A DNA stretch of 64,000 nucleotides, taken from the NCBI RefSeq assembly GCF_030247195.1, contig NC_080672.1, positions 90,049,113 to 90,113,112 on the forward strand, in the 5' to 3' direction. Under the pieces are notes generated by a model, which saw only the letters and a program-made list of their open reading frames with translations, was not told the origin of the DNA and searched no databases. This DNA is from Topomyia yanbarensis (taxonomy: Eukaryota > Arthropoda > Insecta > Diptera > Culicidae). The stretch's first letter is position 1; each line of letters starts with the position of its first letter. A program made the translations under genes and the position numbers. Below are positions 1 through 12,100 of this stretch, piece by piece.

Positions 1-598
1 AATTTTGTTCACCTCATACAACAGGTACCTTTGATCCCTGTAACAATGGGTATGCTTGATCCCTATCATTAGTTCTCTCAAACACTTCCGAAATATATAT
101 AATTAGAAAATCATCTTTTTTATATCATACCTGGTACTATTAATTGAACTAAAATGTTTTTTCCGTGAACAAATGATTGTATAAGTTATTGAAGGTTGAA
201 AAAGCCAGTTAAACAGCATTGATTTACCGCAAATACTTGTCTTGACTTTCTACTGTGGTTAAAGCTTGTCGTGCATCTAAAAAGGTAAGCTTATTATTTA
301 ATTTGTCAGGATAGGTGGTTAGCTGAACTTTCGTATCCATAGGTCTTAGTGGGCTTCGTTTCTTTAGCCCTAGTAGGCGGGGGATCAAGTTACCACACGT
401 TTTTACAAAAACCTCGTTATGGCATGATTTTCAAAACTGTTTATATTACTGGCAGGACATAGTTTTCCGATTTACACAATATTCACAGCTCTTACAACTC
501 GAATTGCCTACAAGTTATCAAATTTTGCAATTGAAATTTTTATTTCATTAAAAAGTTATGAGTAAAAACAAAAGTGGGATCAAGCGTACCCACTCTCC
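1..598. repeat. MITE-like repeat ending in a GATCAAGC motif
   Basis: The right end reads, on the minus strand, GTGGGTACGCTTGATCCC just after a run of G and A (about 571-598). A related GGGTATGCTTGATCCC motif lies on the plus strand at about 47-62, and a third GGGGGATCAAG occurs near 380. Recurrent inverted GATCAAGC termini around AT-rich non-coding DNA suggest a MITE whose left end may lie outside the window. No target-site duplication could be established. There is no gene in this stretch. Confidence 0.4.
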
Positions 599-859
599 CC
601 TATTTATTTACATTTTTTGGTATATTTTTTCGATTTTTTGTATTTTCCTTTTTTTGTCCGAATTTGTGGATTGCGTTGTTTGTGTTTGGTCTACCGGACG
701 AGTAGTTTGAACGTTGTTGTTGTTATTCGGTTGCGGTGGCCAATTGCCTTGAATTCTCAATCCGATTTGAGACATTTTTGGAGCAGCTTGATTTCCTGAA
801 ATTTTAAGGGAATCGTTAGTGGGCGAAAAAATCAGAAATTTTACCGTACCAGTACTTGC

Positions 860-1777
860 ATGCTTTGTGTCTTGGTGATTTCTTCCAAAATAGCGCAAGA
901 TATTATGGCGTTGGAGAAATTCAACCAAGCGTGTGTGTTCATGCGCGTCGATCATTTGCATTTCGATGAGCTGGACTTTGAGTTGCTATCTCGAAGCATT
1001 TTTATCTCTCCTGATTCGGATCTTTCGGGTGTCCAGCGGCAGGAATTTTGTCGCATGAGCGGTCGCCTCGGGGGGAATTAGTCCGTAATTTTCGGGGTGA
1101 AGTGGGTGAAGAAAAGGAGATCTGCCTTAGTAAACTACTGACTATCAAGGAAGATCTCCAGTACAGGTGCCCAAACAAGGAGATTTACCGAACACGGTTG
1201 CTTCATTTAGGGTCTAGGCTCCAGGTTATCCGAAAGGCAGGGGAGGTTAACCAGGAAATTTCAAAGTTGTTGGAGGAAGTTCTGGCAGTTTATGACAGTC
1301 ATTTCAGTGACGAACAGGCAGTGCTTCTTCCCGACAACCAACAAGGGGAGGTTGGAGAGATTTTGATGAAACAGAAGAAACGAATATCTAGATCGTCCCA
1401 GAAAGCGCATAATTTGCGTTGGACAAAGACTAACCTTCTGCCAGAAGATAACAGGCCTTCTATAAATATACTCCAGCAGATGGCGCTTGAAGACTGCGAT
1501 GGCGACTCGCAGTTATCCAAGCGGAAAATAGACGGCATCCGCAATGGCGACTTCAAGACTGTCCGGCGAGACAAGGCTGATGTTTAAACGAATCGGCTAT
1601 GGCGGAATCGATCGTTTGATGATGATCCTGGTCACGGCACCAATTACAATCGCGCACAGTTTGAGATTTATGACTCACCAATTTAAACAGCAACGCGGAA
1701 ACCAGCAGCTAAACACTGCAACAGACGGATCACCAAACAGCACTTTCAAAAAGTCAGGGACTACAGAAACTACACGG
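860..1777 (+). pseudogene. gag-like retrotransposon relic (frameshifted)
   Basis: Two plus-strand reading frames are separated by a frameshift near 1050-1080. The first (860-1081) contains HFDELDFELLSR followed by a QRQEFCRMSGRL segment. The second (1048-1587) continues with RGELVRNFRG, a helical stretch KEICLSKLLTIKEDL and SRLLHLGSRLQVI-like leucine-rich sequence, then a basic tail. A third frame may carry on past 1590 with stops. The ELDFELLSR plus leucine-rich helices resemble the N-terminal part of gag proteins of mosquito LTR retrotransposons; this is a resemblance judged by eye. No zinc knuckle, protease or RT is seen next to it, so it would be an isolated decayed fragment. It could instead be an unrelated chance ORF. 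An overlapping minus-strand frame (608-961) with an Asn/Gln-rich stretch is considered less likely to be real. Confidence 0.3.
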
Positions 1778-1965
1778 TAAGAACTTTAAGAATGGGCTAA
1801 TTTCAATTAATTATTTTTTTTCTTTATTTCACAGGTAAAGTTCACTTTTCGACGGTCAGTTATTTTTTCTTACTCCAGCTTTTCACTATCTCTGTATAGG
1901 TGACGAAATCCATAGGCAGCAAAATGGCAATGCTACACATGCTAACGTACGCGAGTGTGGTTACA

Positions 1966-4452
1966 AAGGAGTAAAGCCATGTCAAGTGATCCTCGAATTT
2001 TTCGCAAAATCACCGATCTTCATAAGGTATATTTTATTGGATAGGGATTATGGTCAATAGCTTTTGGTATAAATATTTCGTTAAAACACCTTTTATTCTT
2101 TAAGATATTAACCCTCAAACTTTAGTGCATGATAAAATTGTAAATGTTATATCTCAAAAACTACTAAAGGTAATTCAATGAATTTTTGCACACTTATGGA
2201 ATGATATTTGCACTATCTCATAAAAATATTTTTACTGCATAATTTTGTGAATAACGGTGCTTTGCATCTATTTAAATATTTCAATTGCATTTTTTCTTGT
2301 GTTCTTCACGCTAAAAATTTCCAAAACGTATGTCAAATTATGCGGCAATCTTTCACCTTCAATAATCTGTATTGATCATTTTTCATTTTTGTTCCTATCG
2401 AGAGTTATGGAGGATTTTATGACAGTGCGCTCTTTCAACGCACGGCCCACTTTGATGCAGCCCGCGAGAACGTACATATTGGCAACGTCGCACATCGCAA
2501 CGTCGGCATGCGCATCGCGTTGGAAGTGCGCATCGCATGACAAAAAGAAACCACATCTCTTGATTTATGCATAAGGGTAATCTTTTCTATACGGATTATC
2601 GAAGATCACTTTTTTCCAGATATTTTGAGATGCTTTAAAAATTTTTGACCGAAGTATACAACAAAAATTATAGTTGCTTAATATTTTTTATTAACATAAT
2701 TTAACGTTTCTAACAATTAACATCATCAAAAACAGTTTTGTTAGTCAAAGTACATCTACGTTATATCCAAATTCATTTTTAGTCTACAACATTAATATAG
2801 GAAAACTATATGACAACAGCATTTTATTTCACGTTTTTATTTTCACCGAGTGATATTACCTTTAAACAACGATGTGTCTTTTGAAAAAAGTTTACTTAGA
2901 ATCTTTACTTGTTCAATCGCATCGATGTTGAGGTTTTCTTTTAGCGCTATTGCTTCTGTTAATTCTGTTAATTGTAGTTCTCCAAGTTCTGGTAGGATAT
3001 TATTTATTTTATATAATTTCAGTTAATCATAAACGATCTTTATTTATAAATCATCTTTACAGTTTTCCGCATAAACCTGTTGAGTCAACGAATATTCCCT
3101 GTTCATTACTTTGGCAAACACTATAAGATAAAAAATTTCCTATATTCTAAACGCGTAATTGAGGAACCCACTACTATAAACATGGGATGAAAAATTTAAA
3201 ATTTAACGATAATTGTGTTTTGTTCATGTCCATATTTATTTTCGTAGTGTTTTTTGCACCCATTAAGACATATGCCACACATGTGTTGACCAATATAATT
3301 TATAAATTTATCACTTCACAATAACCAGATATGACGAACACATTTATGAATTTTTTTATCGGAATAAATCATTCGTGTGATCGACCCATATCATCAAACA
3401 ATCGAATGCTTTTTTGAGCAAAGTTTGTCTATTTTGAGATAATCTAGTATTTTGTCGAGTTCTTGCTATATGGGAAACACTCGAGTGCGATCGAAACAAA
3501 AACAAACGTCAAAACGTTTTTTTTTCACTCGCACTGATGCAAATTAAATGGGCGCGTTATGTACCGCAAGTCCCGATGGCGCATGGCTGAGTTGTAATGT
3601 GGATTTAAGAAAAGATTCGCAATAAACCATGCTACCTCTCAGACAAATGAACTGACAATCAAATGTGGTGAAGTATGTCAATTTGCAAAAAAAATATGTC
3701 AACGCAGGTTAAAACATGCCCACTGCTCAACTTTGCTCATCGGCTGCCAATATCCGAGCGCGCTTGTCCAAGGTATTGAGTGAAAGAAAATTAAATAACT
3801 CCTGAATAAAACATTCACATTCAATAATCCATAAAGAAAAGCTTGGCTTTTTGCTTTAATCTCATAGATGCCAATTTTGCACATGAGATACGCTCCTCCA
3901 AAGCGATGTGCATTAGGACGTTGCAACGTACGGCGTTGCGAACATGTACGTTCTCGCGGGCCGCATCAAGGTGGGCCGTGCGTTGAAAGAGCGGACTGTT
4001 ACAAAATCCTCCATAACTCTCGATAGGAGCAAAAATGAAAAATAATCAATACAGATTATTGAAGGTGAAAGATTGCCGCATAATTTGACATACGTTTTGG
4101 AAATTTTTAGCGTGAAGAACACAAGAAAAAATATAATTGAAATTTTTAAATAGATACAAAGTACCGTTATTCACATAATTATACAGCAAAAATATTTTTA
4201 TTAGATAGTGCAAATATCATTCCATATGTGTGCAAAAATTCATTGAATTACCTTTAGTAGTTTTTGAGATATAAAATTTACAATTTTATCATGCAATAAA
4301 GTTTAAGGGTTAATATCTTAAAGAATAAAAGGTGTTTTAACGAAATATTAATACCAAAAGCTATTCACCATAATCCCTATCCAATAAAATATACCTCATG
4401 AAGATCGGTGATTTTGCGAAAAATTCGAGGATCACTTGACATGGCTTTACTC
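1966..4452. mobile_element. Large inverted-repeat (foldback-type) element, ~2.5 kb
   Basis: The left arm at about 1966-2535 matches the reverse complement of about 3885-4452 almost base for base over roughly 550 bp. Shared landmarks are GTAAAGCCATGTCAAGTGAT at the outer edge, a run of TAAAACACCTTTTATTC inside, and GAACGTACAT near the inner edge. The spacer of about 1.35 kb is AT-rich without a recognisable gene. Both arms contain the same short open frame (VMEDF.TVRSFNARPTL), which is simply duplicated with the arm and has no recognised function. The structure fits a foldback element or a non-autonomous DNA transposon with long terminal inverted repeats. No clean target-site duplication was found. 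Confidence 0.75.
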
Positions 4453-6763
4453 AAAGTAAAACTTACACCGTTATCTGCTCCCTTTATTAACGACGCAAGA
4501 TTTATACAGTTCATCTAAATAAATGTTTTCCCAATTTTTCCCAGAATGTAATTTGCTATTACAATGACAAATACTACCAAAAAATTGACGTTGAAACTTT
4601 TTAAATTAATTATGGGATTTGCGTTTCCGCATCGGCTAAGCTAGCGCAAACTTCAAAAAAACGGAGACACAATTGGTGTTCCTAAGCAAACCCCAAGTCA
4701 AGCGTGATGTCCTGCAAGAAAATAAGCTTATTTAAAGCTGCCCGTTTGAGAAATGTCGACTCTGGGGTAAGTTTATAACAGATAATTGTGTGATTAAAAG
4801 ATAACACGATAATAGAAAGTAAGGCATCTCAAATACTTTAATAAATGGGACCAATGTTAATTATTGAAATTAAACAACTATCGAAAATAGGCATAAGCCA
4901 GAATTAATTTATCTATTCAGTGCTGACGCTTGATATTTTTTCCCTATTTCCTTTGTCGCATCGGAATACCAAATTGAAACGAAATGTATTTACCCAAAAC
5001 ACATGTAAATTCAGTCACATTCAGTTCCGTAAAATATGCGAAAAATTGAACACTATAACAATCGTGTAGTATGAAAGCACACAGAAACAGCTAAAACGTT
5101 TATCTTGCAGCAACTCCCACCAGGATGTTCTCTTGTTCGGTGTGCCAACGAAAGGGAAAACTCTTCTACTCCCTCTCCTCCGGGGAAAGGAGCAGTAAAC
5201 TTTCTTACAATCCATGTTCTAAAGTGCATCCACATTCAGGCGCAGCTGAGTCTCCCGAGGGACGGGGGTGAAGTTCGCCATAGGTAGACACTCCTGGAAG
5301 CAGCAAGTGCGCTTACCCACAGCAGAACGCGCATTGCGATAGCGAACTCCTACGGCATGAATATTGTATGCAACCCCTCACCATCCCGTGGCCAAGTCTC
5401 TGCCTTCAACAATTTGGTTGAAGCGTACCTACACTTCTTAAACAAGATAAAGCTAGCACTATGCCGGCCCTACTCCGGCTGAGGGAATGGGTGCCTGCTG
5501 GGAATAGAGTCGGTACGACGAATCCGGCTTACTGCAGGCATCCGTGAGGGAATAGCTTCTACCTAGAGAATGGCAATATTATCATAAACAGCAATAATGG
5601 GCTTTGTAATAAGTGAAATGGAATTTTAATATTTTATGAGCAGCGCATTTTCTTCCCCACCGTGTTCCATACGCCCACAATTTTTTTGGTGCAAACAACC
5701 TTCAGTCCGTGGTCAGTTGATTGATTATGTGCGATTCCCGGAATACACCATGCTCGTAAGTTTCATTCTTAGACAATGTAGCCGTACTTAGAAGCTCACA
5801 TTTTCCCGAAAATCGTCTTTCGTGTCACAACATATAAGAAAATGTTCTGCGTGAATGCTGCTATATTTGGTATGTGACACGATACTGCGTACACGCACCA
5901 GAGACGCAGCTGTTACACGGAGCATGTTTTCTAACGATTTATGTTTACCATTTTCTCTCTCGTGGTAAAACTGGGTGTCACCGCGCTTGATTCGGGTGAG
6001 CGACCTTATTCGGAAGATGCGTGGCTGAACATCCATCCCATTATGAATATCTCAGCTCACTACTCGAATGCCAAAATCTTCGATCCACCCGAGTGTGACA
6101 AAATGTGCACAACTTGGCTCGATAGCCAATAAATCAAGCCACAGGTTGCGGACTCAATTCGAGCCAAGATCAATAATGCATTTCCTTCTTTTGCACCTTG
6201 TCCGGATGTTTCAGTTTTTTTCTGCCAACCGGAAAACCATTTGGTCAAACAATCTGGCCAAAGATAGGCAAAAAGAAAGGAGCGTAAAGAATATGGAGCA
6301 AAATAGTTTTTTTCCTCTTTTGAACAAACTCTCGTGGCTTTGTTTTTCAATCGAACCGCATCTTTGTAACCTGATCATCTCTCAGTATTTCAGAGGAGGA
6401 AAGAAACAAGGTGGATTTATCGAATCGGGATGAGTGTCTGATTTTCTTTCCTGTTTTGTAAATTTTTGATATTGGAAACCACATTGCTGATAGAGGCTGG
6501 ATCCATATAGTTTTATTGATTTATTTCCTGGTCTAAATCGTTTGATGACATCTCAGACGCGAAGATTGGCTGTCGATGGTAGAAAAAAATGTGATACGTC
6601 ACCAGATGGCGCTATTTGGTGATTCGGGCAGTTCTTTAGAACGTCTCAACAGTCCGGTCGCTAGGTTCATCCGCCATTATCTTGTATCTTGTCTTTTTAA
6701 ATTATTCTACATTTTCATAGTCACAAGACTCTAATATGTCAAATAGTAATTTGATTCCGAAAA
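4453..6763. other. No gene recognised
   Basis: AT-rich DNA with one more GC-rich patch (about 5100-5570). The open frames here are short and overlap one another on both strands, with no recognisable domain. The GC-rich patch has the look of old retrotransposon sequence but I cannot assign it. Confidence 0.4.
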
Positions 6764-6850
6764 GATCTCGGAAGTCGATGTGACGTCATCAAACTGAGTT
6801 ACTGTTGTCATGTAACTTAATTTGATGGCGTCACGTTGGCTTCCGAGATC
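6764..6850. repeat. Short inverted repeat (hairpin), ~39-bp arms
   Basis: Arm 6764-6802 starts GATCTCGGAAGTCGATGTGA. It pairs with 6812-6850 read in reverse complement (GATCTCGGAAGCCAACGTGA...). About 34 of 39 positions match and the loop is about 9 nt. It may be a solo hairpin MITE. Confidence 0.75.
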
Positions 6851-7197
6851 ATTCGTCAATACGCTAAAACCCTTTGTATTCATAAAAACTTTTGGGGAAA
6901 AATTCATAATAAATTTGAAATTTTGTCGTGAATTTGCTATTATAATTACGAAGAAGATTCAAAAATTGAAAATTCGTTCACGAGATATCATGCTCACTGG
7001 AAATGATATCAAAATATTGGCACAAAAGCTACAGTTTCGAGAAATTTCAATGAAAAGCACTTCAAAACATGTACTATTTGATACTCTAAAAATGCTAGAT
7101 ACGAAAGGTCATATCACACTGTTTGGTGGATACAATCAATTTTCTAATGTGAAATTCGGACTCAGCGATCCAAAAATTTACTAAAGAAATACACCCA

Positions 7198-7216
7198 CCC
7201 CCCCCCCCCCCCCCCC
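7198..7216 (+). repeat. Poly-C tract
   Basis: An uninterrupted run of 19 C, preceded by ACACCCA. Confidence 0.95.
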
Positions 7217-7529
7217 TGGACCAATTCTGATTACACGTTTTTTTTCAATTGAAGTAATAAACAGTCATTCCAGTATGTTTCAATATAATTTAATCAGCTT
7301 TTTAGAAAATTTCAATTCAAACTGTACCAAATAAATTGATCAGAATTCGAGTCTGGTTCGAAGAAATTTATTGGTTGTTCTCGTATACGGTTACTAGATC
7401 GCGTTGGCAAGCTAGTCTATGGTGATACATGAGATTCCATTCCATTCTTTTCAGGTCGGTCGTGCCTCCTTGGATTCGGGAATCACGGTAAAAGGATTTT
7501 TTTATTTATTCCAAAAAAGACGATTTTCA

Positions 7530-7640
7530 CGCCATCTCGAACAAATGTTGGCAGCACACTCTCAGATTTTAATGAAACTTTCTGTACATGAGAACTTTGT
7601 CACAAAATGCCACTTTGCATACTTTTTTTCCAAAAATGAT
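7530..7640. repeat. Dispersed repeat segment shared with 20615-20697
   Basis: The stretch around 7546-7625 (TTGGCAGCACACTCTCAG..., then GAAACTTTCTGTACATGA) is about 85% identical to 20618-20697 in the same orientation. Both translate as QILMKLSVHE in one frame, but the frame is short and the flanks differ, so I treat it as a repeat rather than a gene. Confidence 0.65.
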
Positions 7641-7804
7641 CTAGACAGTCTTTTGAAAAGGGTCAAACTTTTTTTACCATTTTTTTTCAAATGGCTGTAG
7701 TCTAAAAATAACAAATTCTACAAAAAAATGTTGTGGGCTTGATTTTCACAAAATTAGTCAAATTTTTGAATAAAAATATTGAAAAAATTCTTCATCGGCT
7801 TCTA

Positions 7805-7976
7805 CACTGAAAAAAATCGATTTTAAAAATTTAAAGTCTATTTACAAAACAACCTCATCTTTCATTAGGATGAAATTTTGTTCCAAGGTAGGTAATTATG
7901 TTAAAAATTCAAGTTGAGCACTTTTAAGGAAAAAAGTTATTCGAAAAAAAAAATTCCTGAATTTTTTTTTTCAGTG
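7805..7976. mobile_element. Small MITE with CACTGAAAAAAA ends
   Basis: The sequence begins CACTGAAAAAAATCG and ends TTTTTTTTTCAGTG. A TA dinucleotide sits on both outer sides (7803-7804 and 7977-7978), which fits the TA duplication of Tc1/mariner-type elements. It is 172 bp long and non-coding. The A/T richness of the ends lowers the weight of the inverted-repeat match. Confidence 0.5.
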
Positions 7977-8087
7977 TATTTTTATCGAATACTAAACCAT
8001 TGAAAGTCAAAATCGCCCTGGATCCAGGGTAAATTTTTTTATTGGGTTTGAAATTTCGATTTTGAAATGACCACATTACGTAGTATG

Positions 8088-8250
8088 CAATAAGCATATT
8101 TATTAAACTAGCGCCACCATTTATACACGGTCCCAGCCACTCATTTGCAAAAGTGTTACCCCTCAGGTTCTGGAACAATTTTTTTACTAGTTGTGTATCC
8201 CCCGTATACTTGCGTACTCTTGTGCAAATGAGTGGTTGGCGCTAGTGTTC
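8088..8250. repeat. Imperfect inverted repeat
   Basis: ACTAGCGCCACC and CCACTCATTTGCA near 8107-8150 recur in inverted order as GTGCAAATGAGTGG and GGCGCTAGTG near 8222-8248. This suggests ends of a small decayed palindromic repeat. Confidence 0.45.
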
Positions 8251-8610
8251 TAGTAAAATTGGCAGATCGATATTTTTTGAGGAATTTTCTCATAATGTTA
8301 TGTCTGTTAGTCTGTGATATTATGGGTAATTTTTTTTTTCGAGGTACCCATCTAGATTTGGATTTATAATGCCACATACTACCAAAAAATTGGGTCTTCC
8401 ATCAAAGTTGCGAGATTACCTAATTTGGGTAGCCCGTTTGAAAATTTTGACTCCACATAGGGTATTTTTCAGTAGTAAAATCACAATTTTCAAACATGCT
8501 TGAAAGTATTCTCTTTGAAATGCAAGAAAAAGATTTTTTTCGTTCGCCCCAATTTTAAAGATAAATATTTTAAAAGAACTTATTTTTTTATTCAATACTG
8601 CTCATAACTT

Positions 8611-8965
8611 TTTTTTATTAACGACAAAGAGTGAGTCAATTTCCTTTTTTATGTTTTTAACGACATTCAATTAGCAAGGGACTGGAATGTCAAGTTTTTT
8701 TTTTCAATAATTAGAGCCATAGTACTCTAGGGAGAGAAAGGAGTTGAAGGAAGAAAGTTTAGAAAAGCGTGGAAAAGCGTCATATGAGCTAGCTTAGAGT
8801 TTACCGGCGACTTAACCCTTTGTCTGCTACCGCAGGAATCAGGATCTTTTGGCATTAGAAATGCGAAGCAAATGAGTCTGCAGCATGTCCGGACGAGCGT
8901 AAAGTAACTTGCTACTTCATGCTGTCGAAACCGACAAAAAGTTAAGTCACGGTAAACTTCCACAC
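8611..8965 (-). repeat. Dispersed repeat, inverted copy of 45880-46196
   Basis: The reverse complement of this stretch matches 45880-46196 over about 300 bp with the same order of landmarks: GCATGTTCGGA, AATGCCAAAAG, GTAGCAGACAAAGGGTTAAG, CTCATATGAC, CCACGCTTTTCTA, GAGTACTATGGCTCT, CCCTTGCTAATTGAATGTC and GACTCACTC near the T-rich end. No coding capacity is seen. Confidence 0.8.
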
Positions 8966-9404
8966 TAAGCTCATAACTTCGGTTCTAGGAGTGATATATG
9001 GATTCATCTATTAGGAAAAAAAATATCTCGATGAGCTTTAAAAGTTGCCTGAATACACCGTTTACGAGGAATAAAAAAAAGTTGAAGCAAAAAAAAAACA
9101 GATTTTGTTAGGAACACCCTAAGTTGCTCAACTAAAATAGCTGTAAAATGAAAACCTTTTGAGATACAACTATGATGTATTGGGTAAAGTTGCTTGTTAT
9201 AAGTTTTTCAACAATTTTGCTGAAGACTGCAATATTCTATCTCCCCGCACACAGAAAATAATTTTTGAAGCACAATAAGAGCCTCCAGTAATACCATCTA
9301 CATCTGGAGATGACCTATTCAATATTGATTATTTGTCCAGAAGACATCATAGCTCTAAAACATAAGGCTTAGCTACAATCATTTCTGTTTTCCTAAAATG
9401 CGGA
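8966..9404. other. No gene recognised
   Basis: AT-rich sequence without a supported gene or repeat boundary. Confidence 0.4.
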
Positions 9405-9545
9405 TTCGGACCACGGTGCACTGGTTTCAAGTGTTTCAGTGTCGACACATATGATCTCAAGTTCGTTACATTTTCACCACCGTAGTTTGGACAAATAAGA
9501 ATGACACAGTTGCACTTCTAGGTGGATTAAAATAGGTTTTTTTTG
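9405..9545 (-). repeat. CCACCTAG-family 5' end fragment
   Basis: On the minus strand this begins ACCTATTTTAATCCACCTAG and continues to a TTTCAGTGTCGACAC-like segment. The same order is present in the 43470-43666 copy. The next few hundred bases of the family are missing, so this is a 5'-terminal fragment. Confidence 0.65.
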
Positions 9546-10014
9546 ATTGTCCCCATTATGTACCCCAGCAAACACGAGCAAGGGGGAAGGTAGACGCAAC
9601 GATCAACAAACAAAGCAAAGCTAACAATGACTCCCCACGCTCGTTGTGGAAAGCAGTGCAACCAGAATAGACGGCACTAATAATTTTTGGGTTATTTCTT
9701 GAATTGTGATTTCTATTTTTGTAACGCATATTTTTTTCCAAAAAAGGTAGATAACCTTCGAGATTAAAACCTTAATTAATAAATAAGTAATAATAATATT
9801 AATATTATGAGGAAAAATCATGTAAGGTACTGTAACTTTTGAAGTAGCACTATCAATTGTAACTTAGAGTTAGTTCAAAAGTTAATACGTAAGTAATGGA
9901 AAAAAACTTGAATTGAAGTGGGCGAATAATTTGAAGGAAATAATCTTGTTAAAATTAATAAATAAGTAAGTCTACTTTATACTTCTGCAGAGCCAGACCT
10001 AACAATCGAGCCAA

Positions 10015-11353
10015 GTGAACGACAACTACCAATCTTTCAATCGAGTAAGCATTGTCTCGAGAACAAAGGAAACATTGTATTTCTTAATTAGTTATTGGAG
10101 GCGCGTCTTGAGATCCTCTTATCAGAATCAGAATTGTATTTCTTCTTGCCTCGCGAATAAAGCCGACGAACAGGCTCTGCTTCGACCCAACGCCGTGGCC
10201 GTGGACTTCCACTTTTGTTCAATACGACCTAATTTTCGTGAAGTGGAATACCTTTTGAAGGTGAAAATGCAGCTTAGACATGCAGAAGTCGCGTACATTC
10301 AATATCATCATGTCCGCAATGCAATATCAGTATCATTCAACACATTAGCGCTAGCCGATCGAGTCGACTTGCAAAACAGCTTAAAACACGTGGTTGAAAT
10401 CGACGAAGGAATTTATATGTTTATATAAATGACTGTATAGAGGTAAGGCTACATGACGTATCATAGTGTACCTCTCTGGAGCTAATTGTAAAATGTACGT
10501 CGCAATACGGAGAAGTAGAATCCGTCACACCTGATACTTGGAGAAACTTTTTCCTGGCTATTTCCAATGGTGTTCTTGTGGTGAGGATGTGGATCGAAAG
10601 TCTTATTTCCTCCCACTTTGCATAACATAGTACGAACACCTGCACAAATCGTAGATGGAGTTGCAGAATTGAGCATATCCATTGCCACATCAGACCTCAC
10701 CACGATCTACAATGACGTAGACCCATAATAGTCCTATCATCTACTTAAGGAAAACGCTCGGAACCGAAACATTTTACATAGACGACGGAAATATCAAAAG
10801 GCGAAAGAAATGTGAGCTGGAGATTATATAAATTCATATCGCATTTCTGAAAAATGTTATTGCTTAATAAAGGCCATATTTGCAATGATATTTAAAATAT
10901 TTGGATAAGGTACATGGAACGGTCTCACCGGTATCCAACATGCGAAGATCCTTTCTATATCCTATGTACTGCCAAAACACGTTGCTTCCGGAAGTGTAAT
11001 GGGCTACACGTCACTTTCTATATCTGCAACTAAATTTGATGACTGGAACGCACCTTTCACTTGACTTCGTGCTACGAAGTGAATCGTACTTCGATGAAAC
11101 CGGATTTAGAATTGCAGGTTTTTGTATTTAATCGGGACAATCACCAATGGTCCAAAATATTGAAAATGAACAATTGAAAGACGACAGGGTTATTTCCCCC
11201 TACTTGGCAATAAAACTCAAAATTCACCGATCTACTATCAATCAAACAACGCTATGTACCGTCGAGACGCAAAGTCCTACGTGTATGAATTGTAACCAGA
11301 TTGCGCACCATGGACAACCTTGCGAGGAAGAGACAGAGGAGAATGCATCTTAA
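10015..11353 (+). pseudogene. Decayed non-LTR retrotransposon ORF1 (gag-like) with zinc knuckle
   Basis: The frame open to 10428 contains FREVEYLLKVKMQLRHAEV and VSFNTLALADRVD. It carries on past the stop at 10429-10440 as IEVRLHDVS, a further stop, then GEVESVTPDTWRNFF and SNGVLVVRM. This order is what I expect of a gag-like ORF1 found in many mosquito non-LTR elements. A zinc knuckle of the CX2CX4HX4C type, CMNCNQIAHHGQPC, lies at about 11280-11325, preceded by TTLCTVETQSPT, the expected spacing partner. The 10720-11200 interval separates the two halves and is probably an insertion or degraded sequence. Several stops and shifts make it non-functional. No intact ORF2 follows; a weak STLNNTAVNKF stretch near 11745-11780 might be the start of an endonuclease domain. 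Confidence 0.65.
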
Positions 11354-12099
11354 TCGTTTGCCAACTCATGAACGGAAAACCAGTCCAAACCAGAGTTTTC
11401 AATACCAATACCTGAATTACAAATGATGTTCAAATTTGAGGCAGCTGTCCAGGTCATAATGACTACTGCAAATGAACCATCCATCCATGGAACTAACTGA
11501 AAGCAACAACAGCGAGTAAGTTAACAACAATGACGAAGGCTTCGCACAGAGAAGAGCATCTGATAGAGGGTACCAGGACAGCTTGAACGATGGTGACGAA
11601 CGTTTCCCCGCCGCGAAAGAATATCTCCACGCGCAATAGAAAATTGCGTGTAAGAAGTCCAACAGATATTCACTAACATTGGTTTTATTTGCATATTTTG
11701 CATATGGTAAACATACAGGGTGCGCCAGCTGGATGTATCCTTTTTCAACATTGAATAACACCGCCGTAAACAAGTTTTGACATTAAAAATGTCTTACTCC
11801 ACTATCTGGGGCTAGGTGTCATTCTAAAATCTAAACTATCTCCCATGTAACGAAACTATGTAAGGTTTGCACGCTTATAACTACGACATTACTAGATGGA
11901 TTTTATTCATTCATGCACCAACCGACTCAGAAACACCCAACTTAAATATTGGTAATAATTTAATATCTCCCCAATAAAAGTAGACTTTTGGAAATTGGTA
12001 AAATTAAAAAGTTCGCGAAAAACGGGAAAATTACCATTCGTGAGGCAGATTTCTCAGACACAGCCGTCAAGAGAGGGCAGCTTAGTTGCTCAATGAAAC
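11354..12099. other. Possible continuation of the decayed element; no gene
   Basis: The first 300 bases look like a degraded C-terminal tail of the ORF1 relic and the start of an ORF2. After 11800 I recognise nothing. Minus-strand open frames here overlap the relic and are regarded as chance. Confidence 0.3.
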
Positions 12100-12100
12100 A

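Noticed and set aside
608..961. Minus-strand frame with an Asn/Gln-rich stretch
   Set aside because: It lies antisense to the better-supported gag-like frame; low-complexity composition and no domain.
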